Shown here: positions 19,674-30,107 of the stretch, one piece after another
Position numbering within the stretch: the first letter of the stretch is position 1
How the letters are laid out: each line of letters begins with the position of its first letter
NCBI GenBank assembly: GCA_018136815.1
Contig: CM030934.1
Coordinates: forward strand, 1 to 49,773
Length of the DNA stretch: 49,773 bases
DNA from: Isochrysis galbana
Taxonomy: Eukaryota; Haptophyta; Isochrysidales; Isochrysidaceae
Direction of reading: 5' to 3'
Notes under the pieces: model-generated
Seen by the model: only the letters and a program-made list of their open reading frames with translations
Told to the model about the DNA's origin: nothing
Databases searched by the model: none
Program-made: the position numbers and the translations under genes

Positions 19674-20785
19674 TCTCTAAGCTTTGCTCAAAGTATGATG
19701 TGGGCGCCCGATACCCCGCGAAGGTTGCGGCGCGTCTCGCGGAGGAGGGCAAGCTGCCCAGCTCGCGCAAGGGCACAGGCGGCAGGCCCATGCGCATTGG
19801 CGAAGAGGAGGCAGAGGAGCTAGAGAACACCCTTCGCGAGAACGCCTACGACATGACATTCGCCGAGATTGAGGAGGCTCTGGGGCTTCCTCGAGCCACA
19901 GTGTGTCGACACATGAAGAGGAACAAGTGGAGCATCGTGGGTAAGTCGACACGACCCGCTCTGAGCGACGCGATGCGAGAGGCTCGGTATGAGTGGGCTC
20001 AGAACAACGTAGGGAACCCTTGGGTGGAGCACGTAGACTTGGACGAGAAGTGGTTTTATGTCTATACGCACACAGGCAAGCTGAAGTTGCCCCCCGGCGC
20101 CGAGAAGCCCAAGCAACGGTTGTGCTCGAAACGCTTCATCGGTAAGGTGATGCTGTTGTGCGCCATTGCCCGGCCTGACGCCCGCCACAACTTTGACGGC
20201 CTTGTCGGTGCCTGGAGAGTTTGCGAGCAAGTACCCGCGAGGCGTGGTGACAGGCGCACAGGTTTGAAGAAGGGCGAGATGCGCACGATCGACGTGGCCA
20301 TGGACGCCAATAAGTTCGAGTCCATGATGCGCAACCTAGTGATCCCCGCCATTCGGGACAAGCTAAAGAACGCCAAGACCATCACCGTCCAGATGGATAA
20401 CGCCACACCCCACAAGAGCAAGAGCAAGGACAAGAATGACACCATGGAGAAGCGGCTCCAAGACGTGCTCAAGGCTCCGCGGCTCCGCGGCAAGCAACAC
20501 GGTCCCGACATTGTTTTCCTTCGGCAAGTGCCCAACTCCCCGGACACCAACGCTTGCGACCTGGGATTCTTCAAGTCGATCGACTCGCGTCTCCCGAAGC
20601 GTCGCGACTTCAATTTGGACCGCTTTACTCAACAGTGCCTCGAATCTTTTCGTGCTTACCCTCCAGAGAAGTTGAATGCTTTGTTTGATACCAAGTCTCG
20701 TGTGCTGTTGTCCATTGTGGAGGCAGAGGGTGGGAATGATTACGCCCTCCCGCATCGTCGTGACGTTGTTTCTGACAGTGAATAG
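19674..20785 (+). CDS. Mariner-like transposase (5' end lost in gap)
   Basis: The frame is open from the gap edge to TAG at 20783-20785. The first visible residues (KLCSKYDVGARYPAKVAARL) look like the end of one helix-turn-helix; a second follows (TFAEIEEALGLPRATVCRHM). The catalytic core shows VDLDEKWFYVYT (first Asp), VQMDNATPH (second Asp) and PNSPDTNACDLGFFKSID (third Asp). These are mariner signatures of the plant/protist type, where the DLGFF block is characteristic. Spacing between the second and third Asp is 53 residues, longer than the 34 of animal mariners and the 39 usual in plants; the extra residues lie in a Lys-rich loop. A Stowaway/plant-mariner terminus lies 170 bp downstream. 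The reading frame is undamaged in the visible part. Confidence 0.9.
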
Positions 20786-20957
20786 AGGCCATTTTTTTGA
20801 CACGTCGTAAGTAGCTTTAGATTTTTGTTAACATCCTCAACTAAGGTACCTCATTAAGCCAGCATGTACCTTGTCCATAGCCTAGCCTTCTGTGGCGTGC
20901 CTATCCTTCTCCAGGCGCCGCCCTTGCTTCCCAAAGGCTCTCTGACATCTCAGTTTT

Positions 20958-20970
20958 GGAACGGAGGTAG
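20958..20970 (+). repeat. Right terminal inverted repeat of the mariner element, followed by TA
   Basis: GGAACGGAGGTAG followed by TA (20971-20972) is the reverse complement of the CTCCCTCCGTTCC-type terminus shared by plant mariners and Stowaway MITEs, with one difference, next to the expected TA target duplication. The left terminus is in the gap. Confidence 0.75.
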
Positions 20971-20972
20971 TA

Positions 20973-21329
20973 CATACTACTACGCAGATGGTAGTAGTAG
21001 TATTAGATAGCGAGGGGCGAACGGAGACTATTCACTTTTCACTTTTCACGTGAACGTGAACGTAAACGGTGAGGAGTGAGGAGAAGGTGGAACCGAATGA
21101 AGACAAGCCGCCTTTAGTAAATGACGCCCCCCCGCCCGCCCGCTCCCAGGGAGTCTATTTTGGGAGGATGGGGCGGTCGGTGGTCGCGCGCGTGGCGCGC
21201 GCGCGTGGCGCGTGGGGGTGGGGAATCAAAGCGATGAACGTCGGGCGCATCCCTATAACACCCGCGGAGGTTGCACGTCCGCCGATCGCGGCTGTTGGCC
21301 TCGCAATGGCTGCCAGTCTGTGAGGAGCC
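20973..21329. other. Intergenic, no gene seen
   Basis: GTA/TAG trinucleotide-rich patch (about 20978-21006), then GC-rich sequence with alternating CG/GTGGCGCG tracts at about 21185-21212. No coding features recognised. Confidence 0.5.
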
Positions 21330-21467
21330 CAAGCAAGCGCGCAGGGGAGTACGTGGGGTAGGCCCCTGGTGTGCGCCTCAGCGCATAGGGGATCGAGAGA
21401 GTGGGGGTGGGGTGGGGTGGGGTGAGGGAGCGTGGTCCCCACCATGGCGACCGATCATCAGATTAGC
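21330..21467 (+). mobile_element. 3'-end fragment of the 874-bp retroelement family
   Basis: GATCGAGAGAGTGGGGG at about 21389, a G-rich stretch and CCATGGCGACCGATCATCAGATTAG (about 21442-21466) match the 3' end of the element at 27262-28135. Only the terminal 80-140 bp are present, which fits 5' truncation. Confidence 0.6.
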
Positions 21468-21699
21468 GTCTAGGGCACACTTGAGTAGAATAAGTAAAAT
21501 AGCATGCCGCGCATCGAGAACGCTTAAGCACTATCACATGTCAACCACATGTATAATAATCATAAAAAGTTGAGCTCAGCACCGTCATTAGCTGTCGTGA
21601 TACAAGGTGTGCGCTCATGCTTCACGATTTGCGGGTGGCATATGCATGCGCTGAGGCGGCGAGGGACATGCCTTTGGCTAGCGGCCAAAAACAGTTGCA

Positions 21700-24600
21700 T
21701 CATTCCCCCACACGCATGACGCCGAGCCTATCCAAGGCAGCTGCAAATGGCCCCACTGCCACGAAGAGCGATATCGCTTGATTAACGATGATGTAGATGC
21801 CGAATCGTGAAAGGGGCCGCAGAGGAAGTGGCACCATGAACGAAGCGGCGGTAGCCGTAGTGATGGCAGCCTGGGTCACGGAGTGGCCGAGCTCATCCAA
21901 GGCGATCGAGGTGCGTTGACGCGAGCTAAGTGTGGTCGGCGATCGCAGGTATGCGATTGCGATATGTAGTACAAAGTCGATAGAGAGGCCTGCGGAGATG
22001 GTGAACATCATCGCCTCGGACGGGCCGAGTGCCCAGCCCATCCACACCATCGCCGCAAGGCTAACGAGCAAGATCACTGCCACGTAGAGCGCCACTAGCA
22101 CGGTCACACGTGCATTGCCGAGCGCGGCGAAAACGGTGCCACAGGCGGCCAAAAAGGCGGCCAAGGACGAGAGGCTCGTACTGAGCACTAAAGTCTCCTC
22201 CACTCGCATCTGCGGCAGCTGCTCGTGCACGATCGTCCCTTGTGCTGAATGATCCAAGGAATGGTCCTGCAACAAGTTGGCAAAGGCGTCGTAGAAATGT
22301 CTTAGGGATGCACCCGAAGCGTCATACGCCCTCGCACCGAGCTCAAACTCAGCTAGGATGAGCACGAGCTCACCGCAATCCGTTGTTGTGCTCTTGCCTC
22401 GCCGCCATCTCAGCTGCTGATGCCATCCTTCGGGTGGGTGTGAGGTAGGTGCCGTTGCTCTGAACGCAATGCACTGGCGGTTGTTGGAAGCGCACGGTGC
22501 GTCGCATTGTCCGTCTCCAAAACTCAAAGAGCCAAACTGGCAGAGAGCGGCCGAGAAGTCGGTCATGTTGATCACCGGATACGTCAAGTTGAGCGCGCGG
22601 CGGTAGCGGGCGAAATGTTCGCCGAGGCAGGCGCTGTGCGTCACTCCGGGCAGTGCTGACCCTCCGCGGCAAACACGAGCGAGCTCATGCTGGAGCGACG
22701 GCGCGTCTTGCTCGCTGAGAGGACGACCCTTCTCGGACGGCACGTTTGCGACTCCCGGCGTCCTCAGTCCGGTTGTGCTTTCAGATAGATTGCCCCAGAC
22801 GATGCGCATTGGCTCCTTGGCAGGCCACACTGGGTGATCGAGAATGAGTGAGGCACCAGTTGAGGTCAGCGCACCGGCGGATTGTACGGAAACGTCGCCA
22901 AGCATCTGGTAAGCGCGCGAGACACGTTGTAGGTTGGTGTCCGCACCAAATGCTGCCCAACGATAATCGGTCACATCGAGCTTGAGTTGAAGAAGCGAGA
23001 GCGCTGCGCCGACTGTGGCCACAAGTGTGATGAGGTGCATGGCTATAGGTCGGTGGTGCAAGCAGAGTATCCCTTGCATGCCGAGGGCAGGCAAATTGGT
23101 CATTGGGGATCGACTGGATGTCTCCACGTCTCCAAGGAATCCCGAGACCATGGGCACTTTGGAGGAAGAATCTGCCGACAGCTCGGTTGTCTCCTCAATG
23201 GTCGCTGCTGATACAATATCAAGCGAGACTGGGTCGAGAACAATGTCAGTTGGTGCAGCTGGTGGCGAGAATAGTGTGTAAATGGCCGGGAAGGCGAGCA
23301 CAATTAGCGTAAAATTAACGAGAATAAGGAAGCCAATGAAGAGTCCAAACTCACGCACGGCAGCGATGGGGGTCGCCCAGTTCGAGGAAAAAGCAATCGC
23401 ATCGGTGAGCGACGTGATGGCGATCGCGAGCCCGGAAGTGTGCAGAGCGCGCGCCACGGACTGGTGTCGGGACAAGCCGTGAGCTCGTGCGTGCCCACGG
23501 GCAGCAGCAGCAATAACGAAGATGTCGTCCACCCCCATGCCCACAACCACGAAGAGCCCGGCGGTCTGAGCCCACGTTCGAGCGCACGGAGGAATGGGGA
23601 GGGCGAGATTTGAGAAGCGGGTAGGGTGGAGATACACTCTTCGGGTGCAGGAAACAATCTCTCGCGTCATAGGGTGGAAGCAACGTGCGGAAAGTGGAGC
23701 GCACAATCATCATCACGGCAAGGCGTTACGTTGGCGCCCGTTGTGCCACAGCCTCACAAGCGCACCTGTGTCACGCCCAGAGTGCGATGGCCAGAGAGGA
23801 GCGCAAAGAGTGACCATGCGAGCGGAAATGCGAGCACGGGGAGGAGGAGGGAAAGTATCGCGATCCGGATGGAGCCAAGTGTGAGAGCGACGAGGCCAGC
23901 AGTGATTCCAGCCGAGAGAAGCACCATCAATGCTAACTGATACAAGCCGCGCTCGCCCTCAATGCCCAAAAAAGCAGGGCCTCCCCAGACGCTAGCACGC
24001 AGGGAGCTGCCAATGCGCGCCTGAACCAATGGTTGGGATCAGCGGGTCGGGAAACGGTCTTCAAGCTGGAACGTGCGGACCGCACGATTTGTCAAGGCAG
24101 AAGACGCGTGATGGCACGGGGTACATCTACGCTGAGAGGAGCTGTGCAGAAGAGCTGCGAAGAGTTGCCACACGCGTCGGTCGCGCGTGGTGGGACGCAT
24201 GACGTGCAACGGGTTCGGCACACCTGCTCCGCATTGAACGTTTCAATCAGGTCCACTACTTTGCGAGCCAAGTGCATGTACTCACCGTGCAGCCTCGCCT
24301 GTATTCGGAAAGCGGGGGGCATACAAGTGACCCGATGAGGCCGTCAAAACAGGGAGCACGCTGTCCGTTTGCTGGTCAGCGCTCATGCCTTGGAGCAGGA
24401 TAATGGTAGGTGGGCTGCTCGGGGCCGCGAGCGCGTCCTCCACCTGCTGCATGAGGGCCTCGTAGTTGATGAATCCCGATGTCTCGATTGCACCAGCATA
24501 TCTAGCCCCGTCGCACAACTCACCTGCCCGCTTCTCGACGTCACAGTTAAATCGAAGTGGGGCAATCGCCATCATCATAGATGCGCGAGGACTCGCTGGC

Positions 24601-26351
24601 AACTCTGCCGTTTCGGCGTGCTCCGCGACGCCCTTGTCGCCCAATTCCTCGCCGACGCCAGTCATCAGACTCTTGAAAATCTGCTCCATCGTTCCGGCAC
24701 ATCGCAACAATTCGGTTGTCCTCCGTTCAAATGTGGCCGTGGTCAGCGTATCAAGGGTGAAGTTTATGCCCATCGCTGGGCGTGCCGCGCCTTCAGCGAT
24801 GGCGCTAGCGCCCGGCGGCGATTTTGAGGTCGCAGGGAAGACATGACTGGCCTGCTTAGCCGGAGCGGTGGGTAGGACGTCGAGGAAGACGAGTTCATCT
24901 CCCTCTTCCCTGCACAAAGGCAACGGTACGCAACCTGGGAAAGGTGGGGATTCGCACGGACAACATGAAAGCGGACTGCACTCAATGACCCCGAGTCTCG
25001 ATGGCCGGCAGTGTGATATCGCCCACCCGGCAAGCGACGCCTCTGCCGACATGCCACCGTAAGTGCCTGCGCCATTGTCTTCGGCCGCTGCGCTGACGAT
25101 CTTGTGCAAGAAGGCTGCGTCCATACGCATCTCGATACCGCTTGGTAATGCACTAGCCGTGGTGCAACCCTCATCATTACATTCAAGCCGTATGCGCCGT
25201 GGCATGCGTGCCTCTTGAGAGGTGAATAGGAGAATGGGGCTGAGGAATGCACTGCCTGTCGGGCCGAACGATTGTGCTGGGCTCAGCGGACCTACTTTCG
25301 GGATGGCTGGGTTGATGTTGTTTAGCGCAACGTCGATCGCTTTGACAGCCGCTTCCGTCAAGACATTTCCCGCAGAAGCGGTGTCTTGGAAGAAGATGAG
25401 AAGCGGAGGGCCTTCGGTGGTAGGAGCCTCTTGTGGCTGCTGTTCGGGGGTCCCAGAGATGGCCCACATTTGCGACCCGCCCTCTATGGACCCGAGCGCA
25501 CCCATTGCAGCGCGAAACACCGTCTGCACACTGCTTGTGCCGATGCAGTCTTGTAGTTGGGTGGACTGCACCGTCCGCTCGAGCGCGGCAAGACGGTGAG
25601 GCAGATCGGCGAGCTCATCGCCCTCTATGCGGAACGTGGACAAGTAGAAGTCGAAGCGAAACACTCCCGTGACGAAGTTAGCCGCCGTCAGACCGGCTAT
25701 CACAAAGAGAATGACGTACAGTGCCAACAGGTACCTGCACGGATACCGCGCTGCAGACCTTGCAAAAAGATTTAGGTGGAGTGTAGCGTGATGGAAGAGC
25801 TCGGCGCGCCCTTGATGCATGAACGGCCCGGCGATTAGCAGCCACGGACCAAGCTGCACCCATACGCAAGCAAGCACCAATCCTAGTGTGAGCCCAGCCG
25901 CAGCCTGAGCCATGGTATGGCGGTTGCTCACAACAGCAAGCACAGCAACACCCAGCGCAGCGAGTGCGACCAGCAGCTGCACCAGCCTCAACTCGTGCGA
26001 TTGGAGCTCTATCCCCCACGCGACTGAAGCAAACGTGCTGGCAGTCACGTGCCATGAGGGTGCGCACGTGCGGTAGCTCGACCCCTCGGAGCCGCACGCC
26101 AGCCTTGGGTGCAATTCTGCAACCACAAGCACCGCAAATGCTACGCCCAGCAGCACGAGGAGAGCCGGCTGCGGCGCAAGGGCGCAAGCGCCGAGGAGCG
26201 CAAGCACGAGGGCAGGGCTGCTGCAATATGAGGCTGAGCGGAGAAGCCAGCCAAACGCCGAGCCGCCCTCGCAGAGAGAAGACCCCTCCGCCCCTGGAGG
26301 GCGCCCGTCAGCGCCCATCCCGTTCTCGTCCACTTTCGCGCGCTTCGCCAA
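21700..26351 (-). CDS. RND-superfamily (Patched/Dispatched-like) membrane protein with sterol-sensing domain and PAP2-like N-terminus
   Basis: Four exons can be joined: 1, 26351 (ATG at 26318) to about 24285; 2, about 24296-24224; 3, 24020-23766; 4, 23565-21700. Introns 24021-24223 (GTGTGC...TTCAG) and 23566-23765 (GTGCGC...CTCAG) are phase 0 and join smoothly. The exon 1/2 junction needs a frame change, either a 1-nt error or a small unidentified intron. The product is about 1,400 residues. RND halves are clear: an N-terminal helix near residue 206 with a large Cys-rich loop; then GLFVVVGMGVDDIFVI with following helices (sterol-sensing type); then a second loop and GLSIDFVLHIAIAYL with C-terminal helices. 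Such proteins move or sense lipids or sterols. The first 180 residues add several helices with PSWH (98-101) and HTMAQ (145-149), resembling motifs of dolichyldiphosphatase-type PAP2 enzymes. A 14-base G run precedes the gene, so the exact start is uncertain. Confidence 0.85.
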
Positions 26352-26491
26352 CCCCCCCCCCCCCCCGGCATTCGCAGTGTGGCTAGGCTATGTGCTATGT
26401 GCGACGTATCGGGAGTGGTGTAAATGCCTTTAAGGCGAACATTAATGCCTTAAAGGCCTACACGCTCAGCTGAATGGTTGTGGGAGGGAGG

Positions 26492-26558
26492 GAGAGCAAA
26501 ATCAGTCGTCCTTGCCGCCGCCTTCTGTGAACGCTCGTTACTATTAAACGACACATTC
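26492..26558. repeat. 67-bp direct repeat, copy 1
   Basis: GAGAGCAAAATCAGTCGTCC through GACACATTC, one mismatch to 28963-29029. It is followed by a second copy of the 26367-26430 sequence (CATTCGCAGTGTGG...GTGTAAATGCC), which recurs at about 26553-26610, so the area upstream of the RND gene has been locally duplicated. Confidence 0.85.
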
Positions 26559-26953
26559 GCAGTGTGGAGTGTGGCTAGGCTATGTGCGACTGGGAGTGTT
26601 GTAAATGCCACCATCCACCCACCACCCACGACGAAGTCGGAAGAACCCAAAGGAGAAGCTCAGCCCCGTTCTCGCAAGGCTGAGTAATGCGAATCCAAAA
26701 GCCAACCGAGGAGAGCGTAAACTGCATCGCAAGGGCCTACGGTTTGGTCGATGTAGTGTTTGACACGCGTGAATGTGAATGTTCCTGGCGCCTAGCCGCT
26801 ACGCCGCCAAGCCAATCGCCCCTGGCTCGTGGGACCTTGATGGCTTCGGCGGCCGAAGAACCGCCGGAACGGAGGGAATGACCCAAGTAAGCGAATCCGG
26901 GGGGGGCAACGATGCCGGCGTGGTCTGCAAGGACTCGAGCCACCCACCCAGAC

Positions 26954-28367
26954 CTGCTACATGTGAAAGACAGTTCAGTTGGGGTTTGAAAGACTGTATT
27001 ATACATATGTCTTCGGCCCTCGTAGAAAGACAGTCCAAAGACAGTGGGAAAGACATATACATATATATATACCGGGGGGGGGCGGGAGCGGGAGAGCAGG
27101 ACTTAAGCCGCGCTGTGCCTAGCTAGCTAGGGTGCCGTGTGTGTGAGTGTGTACGTGTGTACTGTGTGTGGGTGTCCGAGCCGCATGTGACATGTGACAT
27201 GTGACCACAATTATGAGTACGGTATAATGGTATCATGTGTTGTAGCAACACCAACCAATGAATAATAAAATAATTAATGTTATATCCTAGCCAACCCCAC
27301 TAGCTAATCGGACACAACTTTTCCGTCCCGGAGTCTCGCCATGCCTGACGAGCCAGGTGTCCGAGTGCTACCGGGGGGAGGGGGCACTGCCCCCTCCCCT
27401 CGGTATTTGTCCTCCCCCCAGTGCATGCACCGACCCCGCGCACCCCAGCACGTCCTCTCCTCGAGTCCACGCTGGGGGAAAACCCCTTTCGGGTAAAAAC
27501 AACGCAGGGGGGGGGGGGGGGGCACTCGTGAAAGGGAGCCCAGAAGCGCTAATCACTCCTCGCCGAAGCGAGTGGCCGCGGTGAGCCGCGGCCCTTCCCT
27601 CCTGGTTCTGGTGCCCCCGTCTTCTCTTACCCAAACGGGGCGAGAAGACACGTAATCGCCGGAGGGGAGAACTGCCACTCCCCCCTCCCCTCTCTCTTCC
27701 CTCTTCCTCCTCTCTTCCCTGCGGCTCTGGCCATGGCGCGCGCCTGCGGCCCCTCTTCAGGTCCCCAGGAGGCCTGCAGGGGGCCTGGGAGCACAGCTCA
27801 GGGGGCAGGTGAGGCTGGGGCATGGCCCTGGCCCCTCCTGCCTCTCCCTCGCTGGCTCTCGCGCCCCTGCCGGTCGACTGGAGCTGGCTGGGGGGACCTG
27901 ATTAGGGGGGCCCAGGGGGAGGAGGGGTTGGCCTGAGCGACAAGCTGGCCAACGCGGGCCAGGGCGTGCGATCTGTGCCCAGCTCTCTGGGAGAGTCTGG
28001 GCAGTGTGAGTGAGTCCCCCCTGCATCCCAAGAGGCAGCGCAGGGGGATGGATGGTTCTCGCCCCCCATGAGGAGAGTCGAGAGAGTGGGGGGGGCGCGA
28101 GGCCCCCCTCCATGGCGACCAATCATAAGATTAGTGCAACACCAACCAATGAGCCGATGCCGCGCCCATAGCCGCCTATAGGCTTACTATAGCCTATGGA
28201 TAGCGCCGTTGCCGTGTCGCCGTGCGCCATCGGTGCTGCCGTGCCGCCCCGCTTCGCGCCGCCGCGCGCGGTGCACTGTCTTTCTCTGGGGGCCTCTAGA
28301 AAGACGGTATTATACGGCCGTCTTTCATCCCCGAAGAAAGACACTGTCTCTGTCTTTCACATGTAGG
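26954..28367. mobile_element. Non-autonomous TIR element (~523 bp) with 9-bp target duplication, split by an 874-bp insertion
   Basis: The left end CTGCTACATGTGAAAGACAG (26954) and the reverse complement of the right end, CCTACATGTGAAAGACAG (28367), are terminal inverted repeats. The following 80-100 bases on both sides contain repeated AAAGACAG/CTGTCTTT motifs and a GTATTATAC/GTATAATAC core. CACCCAGAC is present at 26945-26953 and again at 28368-28376, a 9-bp target duplication. Removing the 874-bp element and its 17-bp duplication leaves about 523 bp with no transposase. Termini match those of the 44719 element at 15 of 18 positions. TSD length (8-9 bp) suggests a hAT- or Mutator-like source; the superfamily is not established. 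Confidence 0.75.
27262..28135 (+). mobile_element. 874-bp ORF-less retroelement, full-length copy with 17-bp target duplication
   Basis: Flanked by GCAACACCAACCAATGA at 27245-27261 and 28136-28152. It begins ATAATAAAATAATTAATG and ends CCATGGCGACCAATCATAAGATTAGT. A second copy of identical length lies inverted at 29029-29902. It has no credible ORF. It contains several strong inverted repeats: ACCGGGGGGAGGGGGCA/TGCCCCCTCCCCTCGGT around 27370-27404, CCGCGG...CCGCGG near 27573-27590, and GTCTTCTC...GAGAAGAC near 27619-27649. Long variable target duplications and 5'-truncated relatives (32441, 21330) indicate retrotransposition driven by a LINE machinery. I do not recognise clear pol III boxes. 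Confidence 0.75.
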
Positions 28368-28376
28368 CACCCAGAC

Positions 28377-28962
28377 ATGGTAGCGGTAGCGGTGGTGGGA
28401 GGGGGCTCGCCATGGATGGAGTTGGAAGACATATGGCGAGGGCTGCGCGGAAAGACGCTCTTTAGCTCGGAAGAAGAGAGAGGCGAGGGATGCCAACGTT
28501 GGAATGGCGGACGGAACAAACACCTGCCGCTGGTGGCGGCGAGATTGGAATGCGAACTATGCGCCTCTCAGCATAGTGCTTGCGCTGCTTCTCCTGAAGC
28601 CTAAGCCATAAGTATTGCGAGTCGAGTCCGAAGTCGCCCGTCCGAAGGCCTGTCGTGGAGTCTTGGCAAGAGGCTCAGGCGAACCCCCAGCTGCCCCCAG
28701 AGCTGACCCGGCGGGCCCTCCCACCTCCTCAGCCAGAGGGGTGAGAGGGTGGGGAGAGACGCTCTCTGAAGCATCATCTCCCAGGCCGTCCGCAGCCCGG
28801 GCGGCTGCGCTCCGTGTGACGGCCCTCGGCATGGCGCTGCCGGTGGCGGAGGCGGCGCGCACGGCGCGTCGCCGAAGAGGCCGAGCGTGAGGCCTGCTCC
28901 GTGAGGAGGGGGCTCGGTCGCTGGCGGTGAGTCGCCCTGGTAAGGACGATCGCCGGCAGCGA
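28377..28962. other. Intergenic, no supported gene
   Basis: Flank of the TIR element, GC-rich. A minus-strand frame (28557-29027) ends in RATSDSTRNTYGLGFRR, reminiscent of the start of a tyrosine-recombinase core-binding domain, but nothing else of such a protein is visible. Confidence 0.4.
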
Positions 28963-29029
28963 GAGAGCAAAATCAGTCGTCCTTGCCGCCGCCTTCTGTG
29001 AACGCTCGTTACTATTAAAAGACACATTC
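28963..29029. repeat. 67-bp direct repeat, copy 2
   Basis: Matches 26492-26558 with a single mismatch (TTAAAA versus TTAAAC). Its last 19 bases are the target duplicated by the adjacent 874-bp element. Confidence 0.85.
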
Positions 29030-29902
29030 AACTAAGTTTATACTTGGTTCGCCCATGGGGGGGCACGAGCCCCCCCCTCTCTCCACTCCTCCCCTGCCAT
29101 GGGGGAGGAACCACCCGCTCTCCTGGCACGCCTGATGGCCTGCCAGGAGCACACTGCCCTGCTGACCCATCCCTCTCCCCACAGGCACGCCTGACTCGCC
29201 CGCCCTGGCCCGTCGTGGCCTGCCCATCCCTCTGACCAGTCCCTCCTCCCCCTGGGCCCCCCTGATCAGGACCCCCCAGCCAGCTCCAGTCGACTGGCAG
29301 GGGCTCGAGAGCCAGCGAGGGAGAGGCAGGAGGGGCCAGGGCCATGCCCCAGCCTCACCTGCCCCTTGAGCTGCGCTCCCAGGCCCCTGCCGGCCTCCTG
29401 GGGACCTGAAGAGGGGCCGCAGGCGCGCGCCATGGGCCCCCGCCGCAGGGAAGAGAGGAGGAAGAGGGAAGAGGGAGGGGAGGGGAGAGTGGCAGCTCTC
29501 CCCTCCGGCGTTTACGTGTCTTCTCGCCCCGTTTGGGTAAGAGAAGACGGGGGCGCCAGAGCCAGGAGGGAAGGGCCGCGGCTCGCCGCGGCCACTCGCT
29601 TAGGCGAGGAGTGATTAGCGCTTCTGGGCTCCTTTTCACGAGTGCCCCCCCCCCCCTGCGTTGTTTTTACCCGAAAGGGGTTTTCCCCCAGCGTGGACTC
29701 GAGGAGAGGACGTGCTGGGGTGCGCGGGGTCGGTGAGTGCACTGGGGGGAGGACAAATATCGAGGGGAGGGGGCAGTGCCCCCTCCCCCCGGTAGCATTC
29801 GGACACCTGGCTCGTCAGGCATGGCGGGATTCCGGGACGGAAATGTTGTGTCCAATTAGCTAGTGGGGTTGGCTAGGATATAACATTAATTGGTTTGTTT
29901 TG
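29029..29902 (-). mobile_element. 874-bp ORF-less retroelement, inverted full-length copy with 19-bp target duplication
   Basis: Flanked by TACTATTAAAAGACACATT at 29010-29028 and 29903-29921. The sequence is the reverse complement of 27262-28135 with moderate divergence and the same length. It keeps the GGGGGCA/TGCCCCC hairpin (about 29763-29795) and the GTCTTCTC/GAGAAGAC pair (about 29517-29547). Its upstream end (29902) lies about 205 bp before the SAC3/GANP start codon, so it may overlap that promoter. The two copies can form an 0.87-kb inverted pair separated by about 0.9 kb. Confidence 0.8.
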
Positions 29903-30107
29903 TACTATTAAAAGACACATTAAATTGAACTGGATCAGACACTGGGTTCCCGTTTCCTCGCATACTCACAGTATTATATTAGAGAACTCTACTTCAGACT
30001 TCAGAAGAGGGAGAGCAGCCTCGGCTGGCGGAGCGGGACCGCCGGCCGCGCGAGCGCTCCGCCGGCGCCGGCTGAGCCCTCTCCGACCCTCCTCTCCACT
30101 CTCGGCG

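Noticed and set aside
28557..29027. Tyrosine recombinase (Crypton/DIRS-like) N-terminal fragment
   Set aside because: Only about 20 residues (STRNTYGLGFRR region) are suggestive; no catalytic R-H-R-Y part is visible nearby.
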